Virus record (IMG/VR): IMGVR_UViG_3300020474_000080
Coordinates: 1 to 28,230 of that record
Direction: 5' to 3' (one strand)
Source of the DNA: a virus
Length of the DNA stretch: 28,230 bases
Shown here piece by piece: positions 1 to 6,968 of this stretch. Each line of letters begins with the position of its first letter. Positions within the stretch are counted from its first letter, which is position 1. The notes beneath the pieces were generated by a model. It made no database searches and was not told the origin of the DNA. It saw only the letters and a program-made list of their open reading frames with translations. Made by a program: the position numbers and the translations under genes.

Positions 1-961
1 TGTTGCCATTTGTTGGACAAACTGAATATGAACTTTCTGGATGTGGTGCTGTTCCATCACTTCTTACAGCTTTAATATTACCAGTGGATGCAGAAATTTT
101 AATGTCAAGTTTTCTGAATTGCAGATTAGTGAAACAAGATGCACCAAAAATTGTGTTGTCTGTGTTCGTGCCACCAAATCTTGAAAAATCTTTAATTGTA
201 ATAAACAATGTCATGTTTGAACTTGGCATGACACCGCTATATCCTATATACCCAGATCGTGTTGGATCTGTATTGTTGAAATGAAATGCATTTTTGACAA
301 TGTCTGAAGTTGTGGTTTCACCTGTTTGTGTTAAAGTTAAAGGTGTTGTTAATGTGTTAACTACTGCATTCAATGATACAAATTGTCTTTCAGAAACGCC
401 CAATGTCATTACTGCACTTAAATTGATATGCGAATACCAAGCAAGATTGTGAGAATCTGCTTCGATTGGAAGTGTAAAATCATATCCACTTAATTGTTCA
501 CTATTAAAGTAAGGAATAAGACATGCTGTTGCTTCATTTGGTGTTATTACATTAAATGTAGTTGTCCAGCCTGAACAATTGTCTGGTTCAGTGTCAATAA
601 ATGGTTGACAAACAACAGGAACATCCATTTGAATGTTTGTGTCTTCATTAATAAAATATTTACCTTGTGTTAGTTCTTTGCAGATGTCTTGAAGAATAAG
701 CAATGAATCAGAAAGACATGTTGCTTCATTAGTCATTTTATTACTTGCAACATCATATCTGTCAAACACTACAACATCAAATCCATAAACAATTGTCTGA
801 TCATCTATTGCAGTGCCTGTTGGTGTCAAGTGTAAAGCAGGATATTTTGTGAATTTATCCTTGTCAAACAAATCAATTTCACCATAAGTAAATGAATTAA
901 TTTGTTGATGTGCATCACATATTGCTTCAAAATATGAAATGATTCCTTTATATGTTATCAT
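1..961 (-). CDS. N-terminal part of a 412-aa lectin-like tail/receptor protein (runs off the left end)
   Basis: The frame is open from ATG at 961 to the window edge (320 codons) and resumes at the right end, where it stops at 27852; the joined protein is about 412 aa. The start overlaps the preceding frame's stop as ATGA. The N-terminal part (MITYKGIISYFEAICDAHQ) is not a family I recognise. From roughly residue 205 the sequence (AWYSHINLSAV, MTLFITIKDFSRFGG) looks like a beta-sandwich, and the joined C-terminus resembles a concanavalin A/LamG-like fold. It sits between the chaperone-like pair and the gp10-like tail protein. A virion role in carbohydrate or receptor binding is inferred from fold resemblance and position. 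Confidence 0.8.
   Translation of the reverse strand, partial: MITYKGIISYFEAICDAHQQINSFTYGEIDLFDKDKFTKYPALHLTPTGTAIDDQTIVYGFDVVVFDRYDVASNKMTNEATCLSDSLLILQDICKELTQGKYFINEDTNIQMDVPVVCQPFIDTEPDNCSGWTTTFNVITPNEATACLIPYFNSEQLSGYDFTLPIEADSHNLAWYSHINLSAVMTLGVSERQFVSLNAVVNTLTTPLTLTQTGETTTSDIVKNAFHFNNTDPTRSGYIGYSGVMPSSNMTLFITIKDFSRFGGTNTDNTIFGASCFTNLQFRKLDIKISASTGNIKAVRSDGTAPHPESSYSVCPTNGN
7..101. repeat. Left copy of terminal overlap (circular junction)
   Basis: These 95 bases match 28136-28230 at 94 of 95 positions; the mismatch is A25 against G28154. Bases 1-6 do not match the corresponding 28130-28135, as expected at an unreliable contig end. The repeat lies inside a gene whose frame continues across the junction, so it marks circular closure of the assembly rather than a separate element. 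The implied unit length is 28,129 bp. Confidence 0.93.
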
Positions 962-1206
962 CTACGAATTTTTTGATTTTGTTTTCTTCTTTCTTTTTCT
1001 CTTTCATACATTCTGTCAGCATCAAGTGATAGTTTGTTTAAACACAAGTCCAATGGAAGTTCTGTAATCTTATCAAAGTTTAAAAGATTACCATTACACA
1101 AATTGTCAATTATTGCAAACCAACCATATCCACTTGTTGCTGATTCTTTTTTGTTTCCTTTAAATACTGATGGATATGATTCAATTGTTGATTTCCTAAA
1201 TTCCAA
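958..1206 (-). CDS. -1 frame extension of the 198-aa gene (candidate frameshifted tail chaperone)
   Basis: This 82-codon frame has no ATG. Its first possible start is a TTG inside a T9 run, and a stop (TAA) lies only a few codons upstream in the same frame. The simplest way to translate it is a -1 slip from the overlapping 198-codon gene, giving a fusion of about 249 aa: residues 1-167 of the upstream frame plus 82 more. The segment has protein-like features, including GYGWFAIIDNL and a basic tail ending KQNQKIRR. Its stop overlaps the ATG of the lectin-like gene as ATGA, so it fits the tight gene packing here. An undercalled homopolymer (T9 for T10) would give the same appearance. Confidence 0.65.
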   Translation of the reverse strand: MEFRKSTIESYPSVFKGNKKESATSGYGWFAIIDNLCNGNLLNFDKITELPLDLCLNKLSLDADRMYEREKERRKQNQKIRR

Positions 1207-1706
1207 AAAAAAACCACTATTGCATTAGCAATGTTAATTGAAAGTTTTTCAAAGTGTTTTTTATTATTTATATGATCAACATGATATGGTTCAATGTCAT
1301 ATCTGTTTCCTTGTTCTTTTGTTATTGGTCTATATAATACACACATCATGCTTGCCAAGTCATTATCTTTTGCAAAGGTTTCAATATCTACATACTCGCC
1401 CATTGTCAAATCATTTATCTTTGGATGAAATCCGAACATCTTGCCATCAATGTTTATTTTGTTTATGATTTGTTTGTTTACTGGTTTGCTTATTAGCTTT
1501 TGTAGATTCTTTTGAATCACTTTCAAATCTTTTAACTTGATATGATTTAATATATCAAAAGAAATATCACACATCACACTTATTGTGATTCTGGAAATTT
1601 CATCTTCATCTGTCACATCTTGAATTGCTGAAGTGTATTTTATATACTTCTTGATGCTTACTTCACTCCAATCAGTTGGAATTGATATTTCAAATGTCTT
1701 CTTCAT
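1110..1706 (-). CDS. Tail assembly chaperone-like protein (0-frame, 198 aa)
   Basis: The start is MKKTFEISIPTDW. The protein is predicted mainly helical, with a conserved-looking centre containing LTMGEYVDIETFA and MMCVLYRPI, and it reaches FF at residues 166-167 at the T9 tract. The last 31 codons after that tract are rich in N, Q, K and H and look less protein-like than the -1 frame, which supports frameshift expression or a homopolymer error. The gene lies 37 bp after the large terminase. Tail chaperones are usually next to the tape measure, which is not the case here, so the role rests on the frameshift architecture and general resemblance. It could be another packaging or tail protein. 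Confidence 0.6.
   Translation of the reverse strand: MKKTFEISIPTDWSEVSIKKYIKYTSAIQDVTDEDEISRITISVMCDISFDILNHIKLKDLKVIQKNLQKLISKPVNKQIINKINIDGKMFGFHPKINDLTMGEYVDIETFAKDNDLASMMCVLYRPITKEQGNRYDIEPYHVDHINNKKHFEKLSINIANAIVVFFWNLGNQQLNHIHQYLKETKKNQQQVDMVGLQ
1205..1213 (-). other. Candidate -1 ribosomal slippery tract (T9)
   Basis: On the minus strand the upstream gene reads GTG GTT TTT TTT TGG here, so it contains a T-TTT-TTT heptamer (1212-1206) in the X-XXY-YYZ phasing used by -1 frameshift sites. Slippage moves ribosomes into the 82-codon extension. Lambda G/GT-type tail chaperones use this strategy. A downstream stimulatory structure was not assessed. Confidence 0.5.
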
Positions 1707-1743
1707 TTCAATAGTTTAAAGTTTGTTTTTCAATAATTTACTT

Positions 1744-3060
1744 TCAAAAAGCATATACACCATAATTTCCCTTTACTTCATACCACATTCGCATCATCAA
1801 TGCATCTGCAAAGTCTGGTGATCTTCCAAGCAATGATTTAATCGTATCTTTTGGAATAATAGAAAGTTTCTGTGTGTCTTTGTCAATTTTATCTCTTTTA
1901 ATAATTTCAAGTTCTTCAATAATTGTTTGTTTGTGTCTGCTGTCTTTTATTGCAATCTTACCATTGTTAACCATTTCAGCAAGTTTAAAAAAACATTGTG
2001 TCTTTAAGTTCTGAAAGTTTTCTGATTTAAGTGCTTTGCTTCCATTGACAAACCCTTTACAACCTGACAATGCATCTTTGACACCTCCTCCAACTCCATC
2101 TTCATCAACAATGATGTGTGATCTTTGCACACCATTTTGAAGTGACATTGTTTTAATTGCATCAATTGTTTCTGTCACTGATGATTGATTTATTGCAACA
2201 ATCTTTTCGACATTAAGACCATTCCAAAGAATGATAATTGTTTTATCAGCACCAAATCTTGCAACATCACAAGTGATATGTTTCAATCCACTTTCAACAT
2301 TATTTGTAAACATATCATGAATTGAATCATAATCAAATAAAAGTGCATCATCTTCATTGTATTCCCAATCACCAAGAAGAAGTCTTTGTCTTGATACTTT
2401 GTCCAGCTTTTCAAGTTGCTTGACATAGTGTTCTGAAATTGCAGTGTTGTCAGATACAAGTGACTGAATAAATTGTCTATGTTTTGGCAATCTGTTTTCT
2501 TTAGCTGGTTTGTAGAATTCAGAATACAACCATGACTTTGTTGGATTGCAAGTCATTAATGTTTTTGGAATCAAATTATACTTGTCAAGCTTAAATCTAA
2601 TTCTTGAATTTAATATGTTAATTGCCTTGTGTGATACTTCAGCACATTCATCAACAAAAGCATCTGTGATTTCAAGACCACCAAGTGATGTAAAATCTGG
2701 ATCTGATGGATACAAGAACAAGTCTTTTAAATATATGATTGATTGATTAAAGAAAGTGATTGTTGATTCTTGTGCATTGTATGTAAAGTCTTCATTTGGT
2801 TTTAACCCAACAAAGTCTTGTGCTACTTCAAAAAATGTGTTCAGTGTTGTTGCTTTAAGATTCTTCAGCTTACTTCTTCCAATCACACTTCTTGTCTTTG
2901 GGTATTCAAGTCTTCTGTGAATCTGCCACAAGCAACCTGTGAATGTTTTTGACCCTCCTGCTCCACCACCAAACAAAACTTCTGTTGTGACTTTATCTTC
3001 AAGATATGCAAAGCAGTCTGCTTGTTTATCAAACAAATCAATGTCAATTGTTTTTGGCAT
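1744..3060 (-). CDS. terL: Terminase large subunit
   Basis: This is the ATP-driven DNA packaging motor and headful nuclease. The N-terminal ATPase has Walker A GGGAGGSKT (31-39), Walker B ending in D137-E138 (AFVDECAEV) and the coupling motif TCNPT (170-174). The C-terminal RNase H-like nuclease has acidic residues at D265 (CDVARFGADKT), D319 (IIVDEDGVGGG) and D416/D419 (SPDFADAL). The 438-aa length is usual for the family. The ATG overlaps the end of the small-subunit candidate by 17 bp. The protein should dock on the portal, although the portal gene lies far away here. Confidence 0.96.
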   Translation of the reverse strand: MPKTIDIDLFDKQADCFAYLEDKVTTEVLFGGGAGGSKTFTGCLWQIHRRLEYPKTRSVIGRSKLKNLKATTLNTFFEVAQDFVGLKPNEDFTYNAQESTITFFNQSIIYLKDLFLYPSDPDFTSLGGLEITDAFVDECAEVSHKAINILNSRIRFKLDKYNLIPKTLMTCNPTKSWLYSEFYKPAKENRLPKHRQFIQSLVSDNTAISEHYVKQLEKLDKVSRQRLLLGDWEYNEDDALLFDYDSIHDMFTNNVESGLKHITCDVARFGADKTIIILWNGLNVEKIVAINQSSVTETIDAIKTMSLQNGVQRSHIIVDEDGVGGGVKDALSGCKGFVNGSKALKSENFQNLKTQCFFKLAEMVNNGKIAIKDSRHKQTIIEELEIIKRDKIDKDTQKLSIIPKDTIKSLLGRSPDFADALMMRMWYEVKGNYGVYAF

Positions 3061-3331
3061 TTAGTCTGTTTAAGTTTATCACAATTGATTTGTCTGTGAT
3101 GTCTGCTTTGACTTCTGTTCTTGATAGTTTTGGAACAATATATTCAGACATCTTTAATATGATCTCCAATGCTCTTTCGGGATCTTCTTGTGCAACATCA
3201 GACAACCAGACTTTCATATTGTCAAGATTGTCTTCAACAAGTAATTGAAAAGCATTCCTTATTTCAGCAGTTGTCTTGTTTGGAATTCCTTTGCGACTTC
3301 CTGCAAGTTGATTTCCTTTTTCAAATGGCAT
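3044..3331 (-). CDS. terS: Terminase small subunit candidate
   Basis: This is a 95-aa protein starting MPFEKGNQLAGSRKGIPNK, a basic G-R-K-G-x-P-N-K opening seen in small DNA-binding phage proteins next to terminases. A helical segment follows (AEIRNAFQLLVEDNLDNM, then DPERALEIILKMSEYIVPKL). It lies immediately upstream of terL and overlaps it, the usual place for a small subunit that recognises DNA and recruits the motor. It is shorter than most TerS proteins. Its start shares one base (TGATG) with the stop of a membrane micro-ORF. The assignment rests on position and the basic N-terminal motif. Confidence 0.72.
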   Translation of the reverse strand: MPFEKGNQLAGSRKGIPNKTTAEIRNAFQLLVEDNLDNMKVWLSDVAQEDPERALEIILKMSEYIVPKLSRTEVKADITDKSIVINLNRLNAKNN

Positions 3332-3408
3332 CAGTCTTCTTGTATTAGTTTATAATAAGCAACACATGATGCAATGATAATTGGTACTAATAGAAAAATG
3401 TAAATCAT
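3331..3408 (-). CDS. 25-aa single-span membrane micro-protein
   Basis: This 25-codon frame encodes MIYIFLLVPIIIASC followed by VAYYKLIQED: one hydrophobic segment (residues 2-19) with a short charged tail. The I-A-S-C at 12-15 fits a lipobox pattern, but the positively charged N-region of a lipoprotein signal is missing. The stop overlaps the TerS-candidate ATG as TGATG, the coupling arrangement seen at many gene junctions here, and the frame nearly fills an otherwise empty 82-bp gap. No function is recognised. Confidence 0.5.
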   Translation of the reverse strand: MIYIFLLVPIIIASCVAYYKLIQED

Positions 3409-3413
3409 AATAT

Positions 3414-3764
3414 TTAGTTTATGTCATTTGATGTCACTTTCACATCTTTATTGTCTGGTGATATTTCTTCTGGTATTAATTTATGAAGTTGTATTTCTTT
3501 TGATCCTGATTCAAGTGCATCTTTAAAGTTAATTGCTGTTGACATAGACATATCAAGTGCATATCCTTTGCATATACCTTTTACATAAGATGCAACACCT
3601 ATTTGTTCCGGAAACATTTCTTCAATCATAGTCATAAAATCTGGTCGTCCATTTGAAAGTCTTGGAATCTCTTCCATTTGTCTTTCTGCTTCTTCTTTCA
3701 TTGCTTGTTCTGTTTCTTGAAGAATTTCAACATGCTTTTCATTTTCTGGATTGAAGTCTTTCAT
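3414..3764 (-). CDS. Hypothetical acidic protein (116 aa)
   Basis: I do not recognise a family. The protein begins MKDFNPENEKHVEILQE and has a strongly charged helical N-terminus (residues 1-35, rich in E and K). A middle segment follows (GRPDFMTMIEEMFPEQIGVASYVKGIC), then a polar acidic C-terminus. Its start overlaps the HNH gene's end by 26 bp and it precedes the small-terminase candidate. A packaging-related helper is possible from position only. Confidence 0.75.
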   Translation of the reverse strand: MKDFNPENEKHVEILQETEQAMKEEAERQMEEIPRLSNGRPDFMTMIEEMFPEQIGVASYVKGICKGYALDMSMSTAINFKDALESGSKEIQLHKLIPEEISPDNKDVKVTSNDIN

Positions 3765-3996
3765 TATGTCTTTTTTTAAGTAGTTGTTTATATTGTTTTT
3801 TATCTCCGTATTTTATATGACATTTTCTACATAATGCCATTAAATTTTCAATTGTGTCTTTTAATTTAGATCCACCAGCTTGTCTTGGTTCAATGTGATG
3901 AATGTCAACAGCTTCTTTTCCACACATCTCACAAGGTACAAATTCTCCAAACAATGCATCAAAATAATTCAAATATATTTTAGTATGCTTCTGCAT
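3739..3996 (-). CDS. HNH endonuclease
   Basis: This HNH/zinc-finger nuclease has paired cysteines CEMC, the motif DIHHIEPRQAGGS, then IENLMALCRKCH, giving the His-Asn-His core plus a four-Cys zinc site. I place the start at ATG 3996 (MQKHTKIYL, 85 aa); the longer frame to 4020 would need a TTG start. Free-standing HNH proteins beside terminase genes are known packaging accessories in HK97-like phages, where they help DNA cleavage by the terminase. A homing endonuclease is the alternative. The location, three genes before terL, favours the packaging role. Confidence 0.88.
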   Translation of the reverse strand: MQKHTKIYLNYFDALFGEFVPCEMCGKEAVDIHHIEPRQAGGSKLKDTIENLMALCRKCHIKYGDKKQYKQLLKKRHNERLQSRK

Positions 3997-4354
3997 CAAG
4001 TTTGTCTTTGATTCTGTCAATTGTTCTGTTCATGTATTTTAAATAAAAGATGTCAAATTCAATGTCTTTTTGTTTATGTTGCTTCCAATAAACATACAAA
4101 ACTGCTCTTAATCTTTGTGATGGTGTTTTTCCATCTGTTTTTTCTGAATCTAATTTAAAGCCATCCAACGCATCCAATTCTTCTTGTGAAATATTATCAC
4201 TTGATAAATACATTAATGCTTCAGACTTTCTTAAATCAAACAATTTTACTGCTGATTGTGTGTTAAGTTCATAAGTACCCATGACAATCTTTACAGATCC
4301 ATCATGTCTTGTTGCAATTGTTTCAACACTGACTGGTAAAACTAATTTTGCCAT
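3980..4354 (-). CDS. Conserved-looking hypothetical protein (124 aa)
   Basis: The protein starts MAKLVLPVSVETIATRHDGS. An N-terminal beta-rich part (roughly 1-45) is followed by an acidic linker with SQEELDALDGF and a helical aromatic C-terminus (AVLYVYWKQHKQ, then FDIFYLKYMNRTIDRIKDKL). No catalytic motif is visible. It overlaps the HNH gene by 17 bp and follows the cysteine-rich gene by 3 bp, so it belongs to the same transcription unit. The function is unknown; a DNA-metabolism or packaging accessory role is only a guess from position. Confidence 0.75.
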   Translation of the reverse strand: MAKLVLPVSVETIATRHDGSVKIVMGTYELNTQSAVKLFDLRKSEALMYLSSDNISQEELDALDGFKLDSEKTDGKTPSQRLRAVLYVYWKQHKQKDIEFDIFYLKYMNRTIDRIKDKLDAEAY

Positions 4355-4357
4355 GAT

Positions 4358-4765
4358 TTATTTTTCATATTCTTGAACAATTTGTTTCATTTCTCTTAAT
4401 GCTGATTTTAAACAAGGAACACAATTTGTTGTTTTTGTTTTTCCACCAAAATATTTTCTTCTCATTTCAAACAACACTTCTTTCTGTTTTGTATTTATAG
4501 TGTTGTCCACTTCATTCAACAATTTCTTTATCGCAAGATAGTCATTTTCAGTGACTTGAAGAAATTCCCACTTGTTTAATGGACATCTACTGAAAGACAA
4601 TTTTGTTTTTGCATCCATAAAACAACCACAAGTTCTTGTGTCACCAACTTGATCTCCAATTATAGCAGTTCCACATGTTCTTGTATTAGATTTAAAGTGT
4701 TTACATTCTTCACAAATCTTTATTCTTTTTCTTGCAAGTTGTTTATCAGCTTTAAATGGTATCAT
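4358..4765 (-). CDS. Cysteine-rich putative zinc-binding protein
   Basis: The 135-aa protein has an N-terminal cluster of cysteines: ICEECKHF, then TCGT, TCGCFMDAK and SRCPLNKW, with another C-x-x-C near the C-terminus (NCVPCLKS). This suggests one or two zinc ribbons. The rest is helical and charged. Its ATG overlaps the sigma-factor stop as ATGA, implying coupled translation. Zinc-ribbon proteins next to a phage sigma factor could act in transcription, but no family with known function is recognised and no enzyme motif is present. Confidence 0.8.
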   Translation of the reverse strand: MIPFKADKQLARKRIKICEECKHFKSNTRTCGTAIIGDQVGDTRTCGCFMDAKTKLSFSRCPLNKWEFLQVTENDYLAIKKLLNEVDNTINTKQKEVLFEMRRKYFGGKTKTTNCVPCLKSALREMKQIVQEYEK

Positions 4766-5289
4766 ATTAAATCTTTTATGTTTTTTCTGACTTTTTGTAT
4801 TGTGTATTGAATAGATTTAAAACTTATTCCTGTTTCTTCTGACAATTGTCGTACTGACAATCCAGTTTCATAATATAATTGAAACAATTTTCTGTCATAT
4901 TCATCAAAGTGCATTAAGCAATTATCAATTCTTTCATTCATATCATTTAAAGTGTTTTGATAATCTTGTGTTGAATTTATGTTTGCAAGATGTTCAAGAA
5001 ATGATTCATCACTTTGTATTTTTTTTCTTTTATATTGAACAATTTTTTTGTTGAATTGTGATTTTGCAGAATAATATTTTACCATCATTATTTTGCAGAT
5101 ATATGTTTTGATTTTTCCGGAATCAATAATGATTAAAAGTTTATTCTGATTCATGGTCATCAATTGAAGGAATGTTTCTTGAACTAAATCTTCAGACAAA
5201 TCTTTGTCTTTTGTTTGCTTAATTGCAAATCCAAGATAATATGAATAGTCTTTATATATCCACTCAATTGGATGCCACTTGTTTTTCAT
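4762..5289 (-). CDS. ECF-like sigma-70 family RNA polymerase sigma factor
   Basis: The 175-aa length and two-domain layout fit ECF-type sigma factors. Region 2 is around residues 10-66, with LSEDLVQETFLQLM matching the typical D-x-x-Q-E-x-F core. Region 4 is at about 128-172, with LSVRQLSEETGISFKSIQ as the -35-binding helix-turn-helix and a basic recognition segment (KVRKNIKDLI). The gene is late in the early operon and just upstream of packaging and virion genes, so it may redirect host RNA polymerase to late promoters. Its start overlaps the VRR-NUC stop as ATGA. A region-4-only transcription activator is the alternative. Confidence 0.82.
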   Translation of the reverse strand: MKNKWHPIEWIYKDYSYYLGFAIKQTKDKDLSEDLVQETFLQLMTMNQNKLLIIIDSGKIKTYICKIMMVKYYSAKSQFNKKIVQYKRKKIQSDESFLEHLANINSTQDYQNTLNDMNERIDNCLMHFDEYDRKLFQLYYETGLSVRQLSEETGISFKSIQYTIQKVRKNIKDLI

Positions 5290-5702
5290 TTCTTAATTAT
5301 GTAGTTGACATCAATATCTGGAATTGTGCTGTTTATGTACCATTCAATTATTTCAATTGCATGATCAAAACCTGTGCAAACATAAGATTCATATCCTTTT
5401 TCAGATAATTCATTCAGTGTTCTTCTTTGTGTTTCTGTTGCATAATTTCCCTTTACTTTTAATTCAACAGCAAGACCATGTTTAATTTTATTGTCTATTA
5501 TTCTTGATTCATAAATAAATAAATCGGGAAAACCCTTTTTATATCCAGCTTGTTTCCCTTTTAATCTTTGTGAATGATGTTTAATATATATTCCACCAAG
5601 TGATCCATTTATGAAAACTGATGGATGTTGCAACTTCATATATTTAATAATTGATTTTTGAAGTTCATGTTCAGTCTGTTTTCGCATATATTTTCTTTCC
5701 AT
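5286..5702 (-). CDS. VRR-NUC domain nuclease
   Basis: A PD-(D/E)XK-type nuclease of the VRR-NUC family used by phages as a small, often resolvase-like, structure-specific endonuclease. The core is visible: GFPDLFI (D60), GLAVELKVKGN (E80, K82), then TETQRRTLNEL with Q92, followed by the GYESYVCTGFDHA segment typical of the family end. The length (138 aa) is normal for phage single-domain forms. ATG 5702 is used; a second ATG at 5687 (MRKQTEHELQ) would reduce the overlap with the upstream micro-ORF. It lies in the DNA-metabolism block between the ABC/GNAT fusion and the sigma factor. Confidence 0.9.
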   Translation of the reverse strand: MERKYMRKQTEHELQKSIIKYMKLQHPSVFINGSLGGIYIKHHSQRLKGKQAGYKKGFPDLFIYESRIIDNKIKHGLAVELKVKGNYATETQRRTLNELSEKGYESYVCTGFDHAIEIIEWYINSTIPDIDVNYIIKK

Positions 5703-5793
5703 TAATTGTTGGAACTGATTTTTCTATATAGTAATTTTTGTGATTTACATAAAATTCACCATTGTCTTTTGTTCCAAATTGTAATTCCCACAT
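5671..5793 (-). CDS. Small hypothetical protein (40 aa or slightly longer)
   Basis: This frame fills most of the 126-bp gap between the ABC/GNAT gene and the nuclease gene. From ATG 5793 it encodes MWELQFGTKDNGEFYVNHKN and ends INGKKIYAKTD. An in-frame GTG at 5805 would add VTKT, and a TTG near the upstream stop could extend it further. It overlaps the nuclease start by 32 bp. The composition is protein-like and beta-rich, but no function is recognised. Confidence 0.45.
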   Translation of the reverse strand: MWELQFGTKDNGEFYVNHKNYYIEKSVPTINGKKIYAKTD

Positions 5794-5828
5794 TGTTTTA
5801 GTCACCAACTTAATTTCTTTTTTATCTT

Positions 5829-6968
5829 TCAAAACATTGATATTTGATTCTGTGCAACATCTTTGTATGCATCAGCATTGAACATAATAAAGTCAGAAAC
5901 ATCTTCTGATTTGTGTCCAATATATTTATATGAATACGATTCACGCATTATTATCTTTCTGCCACTTGTATCATTTGATGGTTTTCTTAAATTCCCAGCA
6001 GTTGCAATCCATTCATCATCTTTTGATAATGCAATTCCAAGTGCTGGTTGCATTGTTCTTATAAACATCTGATGATCTTCTTTCCAATATATTGAAGATA
6101 AATAATTTAATATTTTTTTTCCAATACCCAAACCCTGAAAATCTGGAAGAACAACAAGTCTTGAAACCCTTCTTGTTTTGGGATCACCAACACCAGGAAA
6201 AGGAAGTATTCCAGCAAATGCAACTGCTTTATCATTCCATGTAATTAAATATGATTGACAAGATGTGTTCAAATCACTGCTTAAATAATGATGTTGTTTA
6301 AATAAATTCCAAGTTTCATATCTGCATCTGAATATCTGAAGTTTAATTTTTGGTCGGCATTGCCTGGGATCTAATTTTTCAAGTCTTCCTTTTGCAGGTG
6401 AATAAACCCAATCAGGCAACAACCATTCAATTATATCATAATGACATGATGCAAATATAATTTTTTTGTTGTGTCTTTTAATATATTTACCAATAGCATA
6501 AGACATTGACTTTGCAACATCACGATCAACAACAGATGTGTATTCATCAATTAATATTGTTTCATTGTCTTGTGCTTTTCCAATTAGATATGCCAATCTT
6601 GCTCTATATTGTTCACCATTTGACAATGTGTGATATGGTCTTAACCATGTTGGAACAGATGAAAGTCCTATTGCTGACAACAATCTTGTTGCTTCAGCTG
6701 GTTGTAAAAAATCAAAATTTGATATTAAAGAATCCGTGTCAGAAAAATGCACATTTTTTATTGTTCCAAATGATTTAAGAATTGATGTTTTACCACTTCC
6801 AGATCCACCATAAACAACTCCAATGTTAAAATCAGAATTTACAATGTTGTGAATATTGTTTTCAATTGTTGTAATTGTTTCTTTTGAATTCTGAATATCA
6901 TAATTTTCTATGACATATCTTGTATATGCATCATCATTAATTGATGATTTATGAATTATCTTGTTCAT
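5829..6968 (-). CDS. ABC-type ATPase fused to a GNAT acetyltransferase-like domain
   Basis: This is a two-domain protein of 379 aa. Residues about 30-200 form a soluble ABC ATPase: Walker A GGSGSGKT (54-61), signature LSNGEQ (115-120), Walker B TILIDE (137-142) and switch histidine H176 in FASCHYD. No transmembrane segments are seen, so it is not a transporter. Residues about 205-350 resemble a GNAT domain: FKQHHYLSSDL (223-233), then VSRLVVLPDFQGLGIGKKIL with the acetyl-CoA-loop pattern Q-x-x-G-x-G. The domain order matches the COG2401-type ABC-ATPase/acetyltransferase fusions. The HHYL-type GNAT is reminiscent of Mom-like DNA-modifying enzymes. The substrate is unknown; DNA or base modification is inferred, and protein or small-molecule acetylation is also possible. 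Confidence 0.85.
   Translation of the reverse strand: MNKIIHKSSINDDAYTRYVIENYDIQNSKETITTIENNIHNIVNSDFNIGVVYGGSGSGKTSILKSFGTIKNVHFSDTDSLISNFDFLQPAEATRLLSAIGLSSVPTWLRPYHTLSNGEQYRARLAYLIGKAQDNETILIDEYTSVVDRDVAKSMSYAIGKYIKRHNKKIIFASCHYDIIEWLLPDWVYSPAKGRLEKLDPRQCRPKIKLQIFRCRYETWNLFKQHHYLSSDLNTSCQSYLITWNDKAVAFAGILPFPGVGDPKTRRVSRLVVLPDFQGLGIGKKILNYLSSIYWKEDHQMFIRTMQPALGIALSKDDEWIATAGNLRKPSNDTSGRKIIMRESYSYKYIGHKSEDVSDFIMFNADAYKDVAQNQISMF

Noticed and set aside
3997-4020. Longer HNH frame starting at 4020
   Set aside because: The first codon is TTG. An ATG at 3996 lies before all HNH motifs and reduces the overlap.
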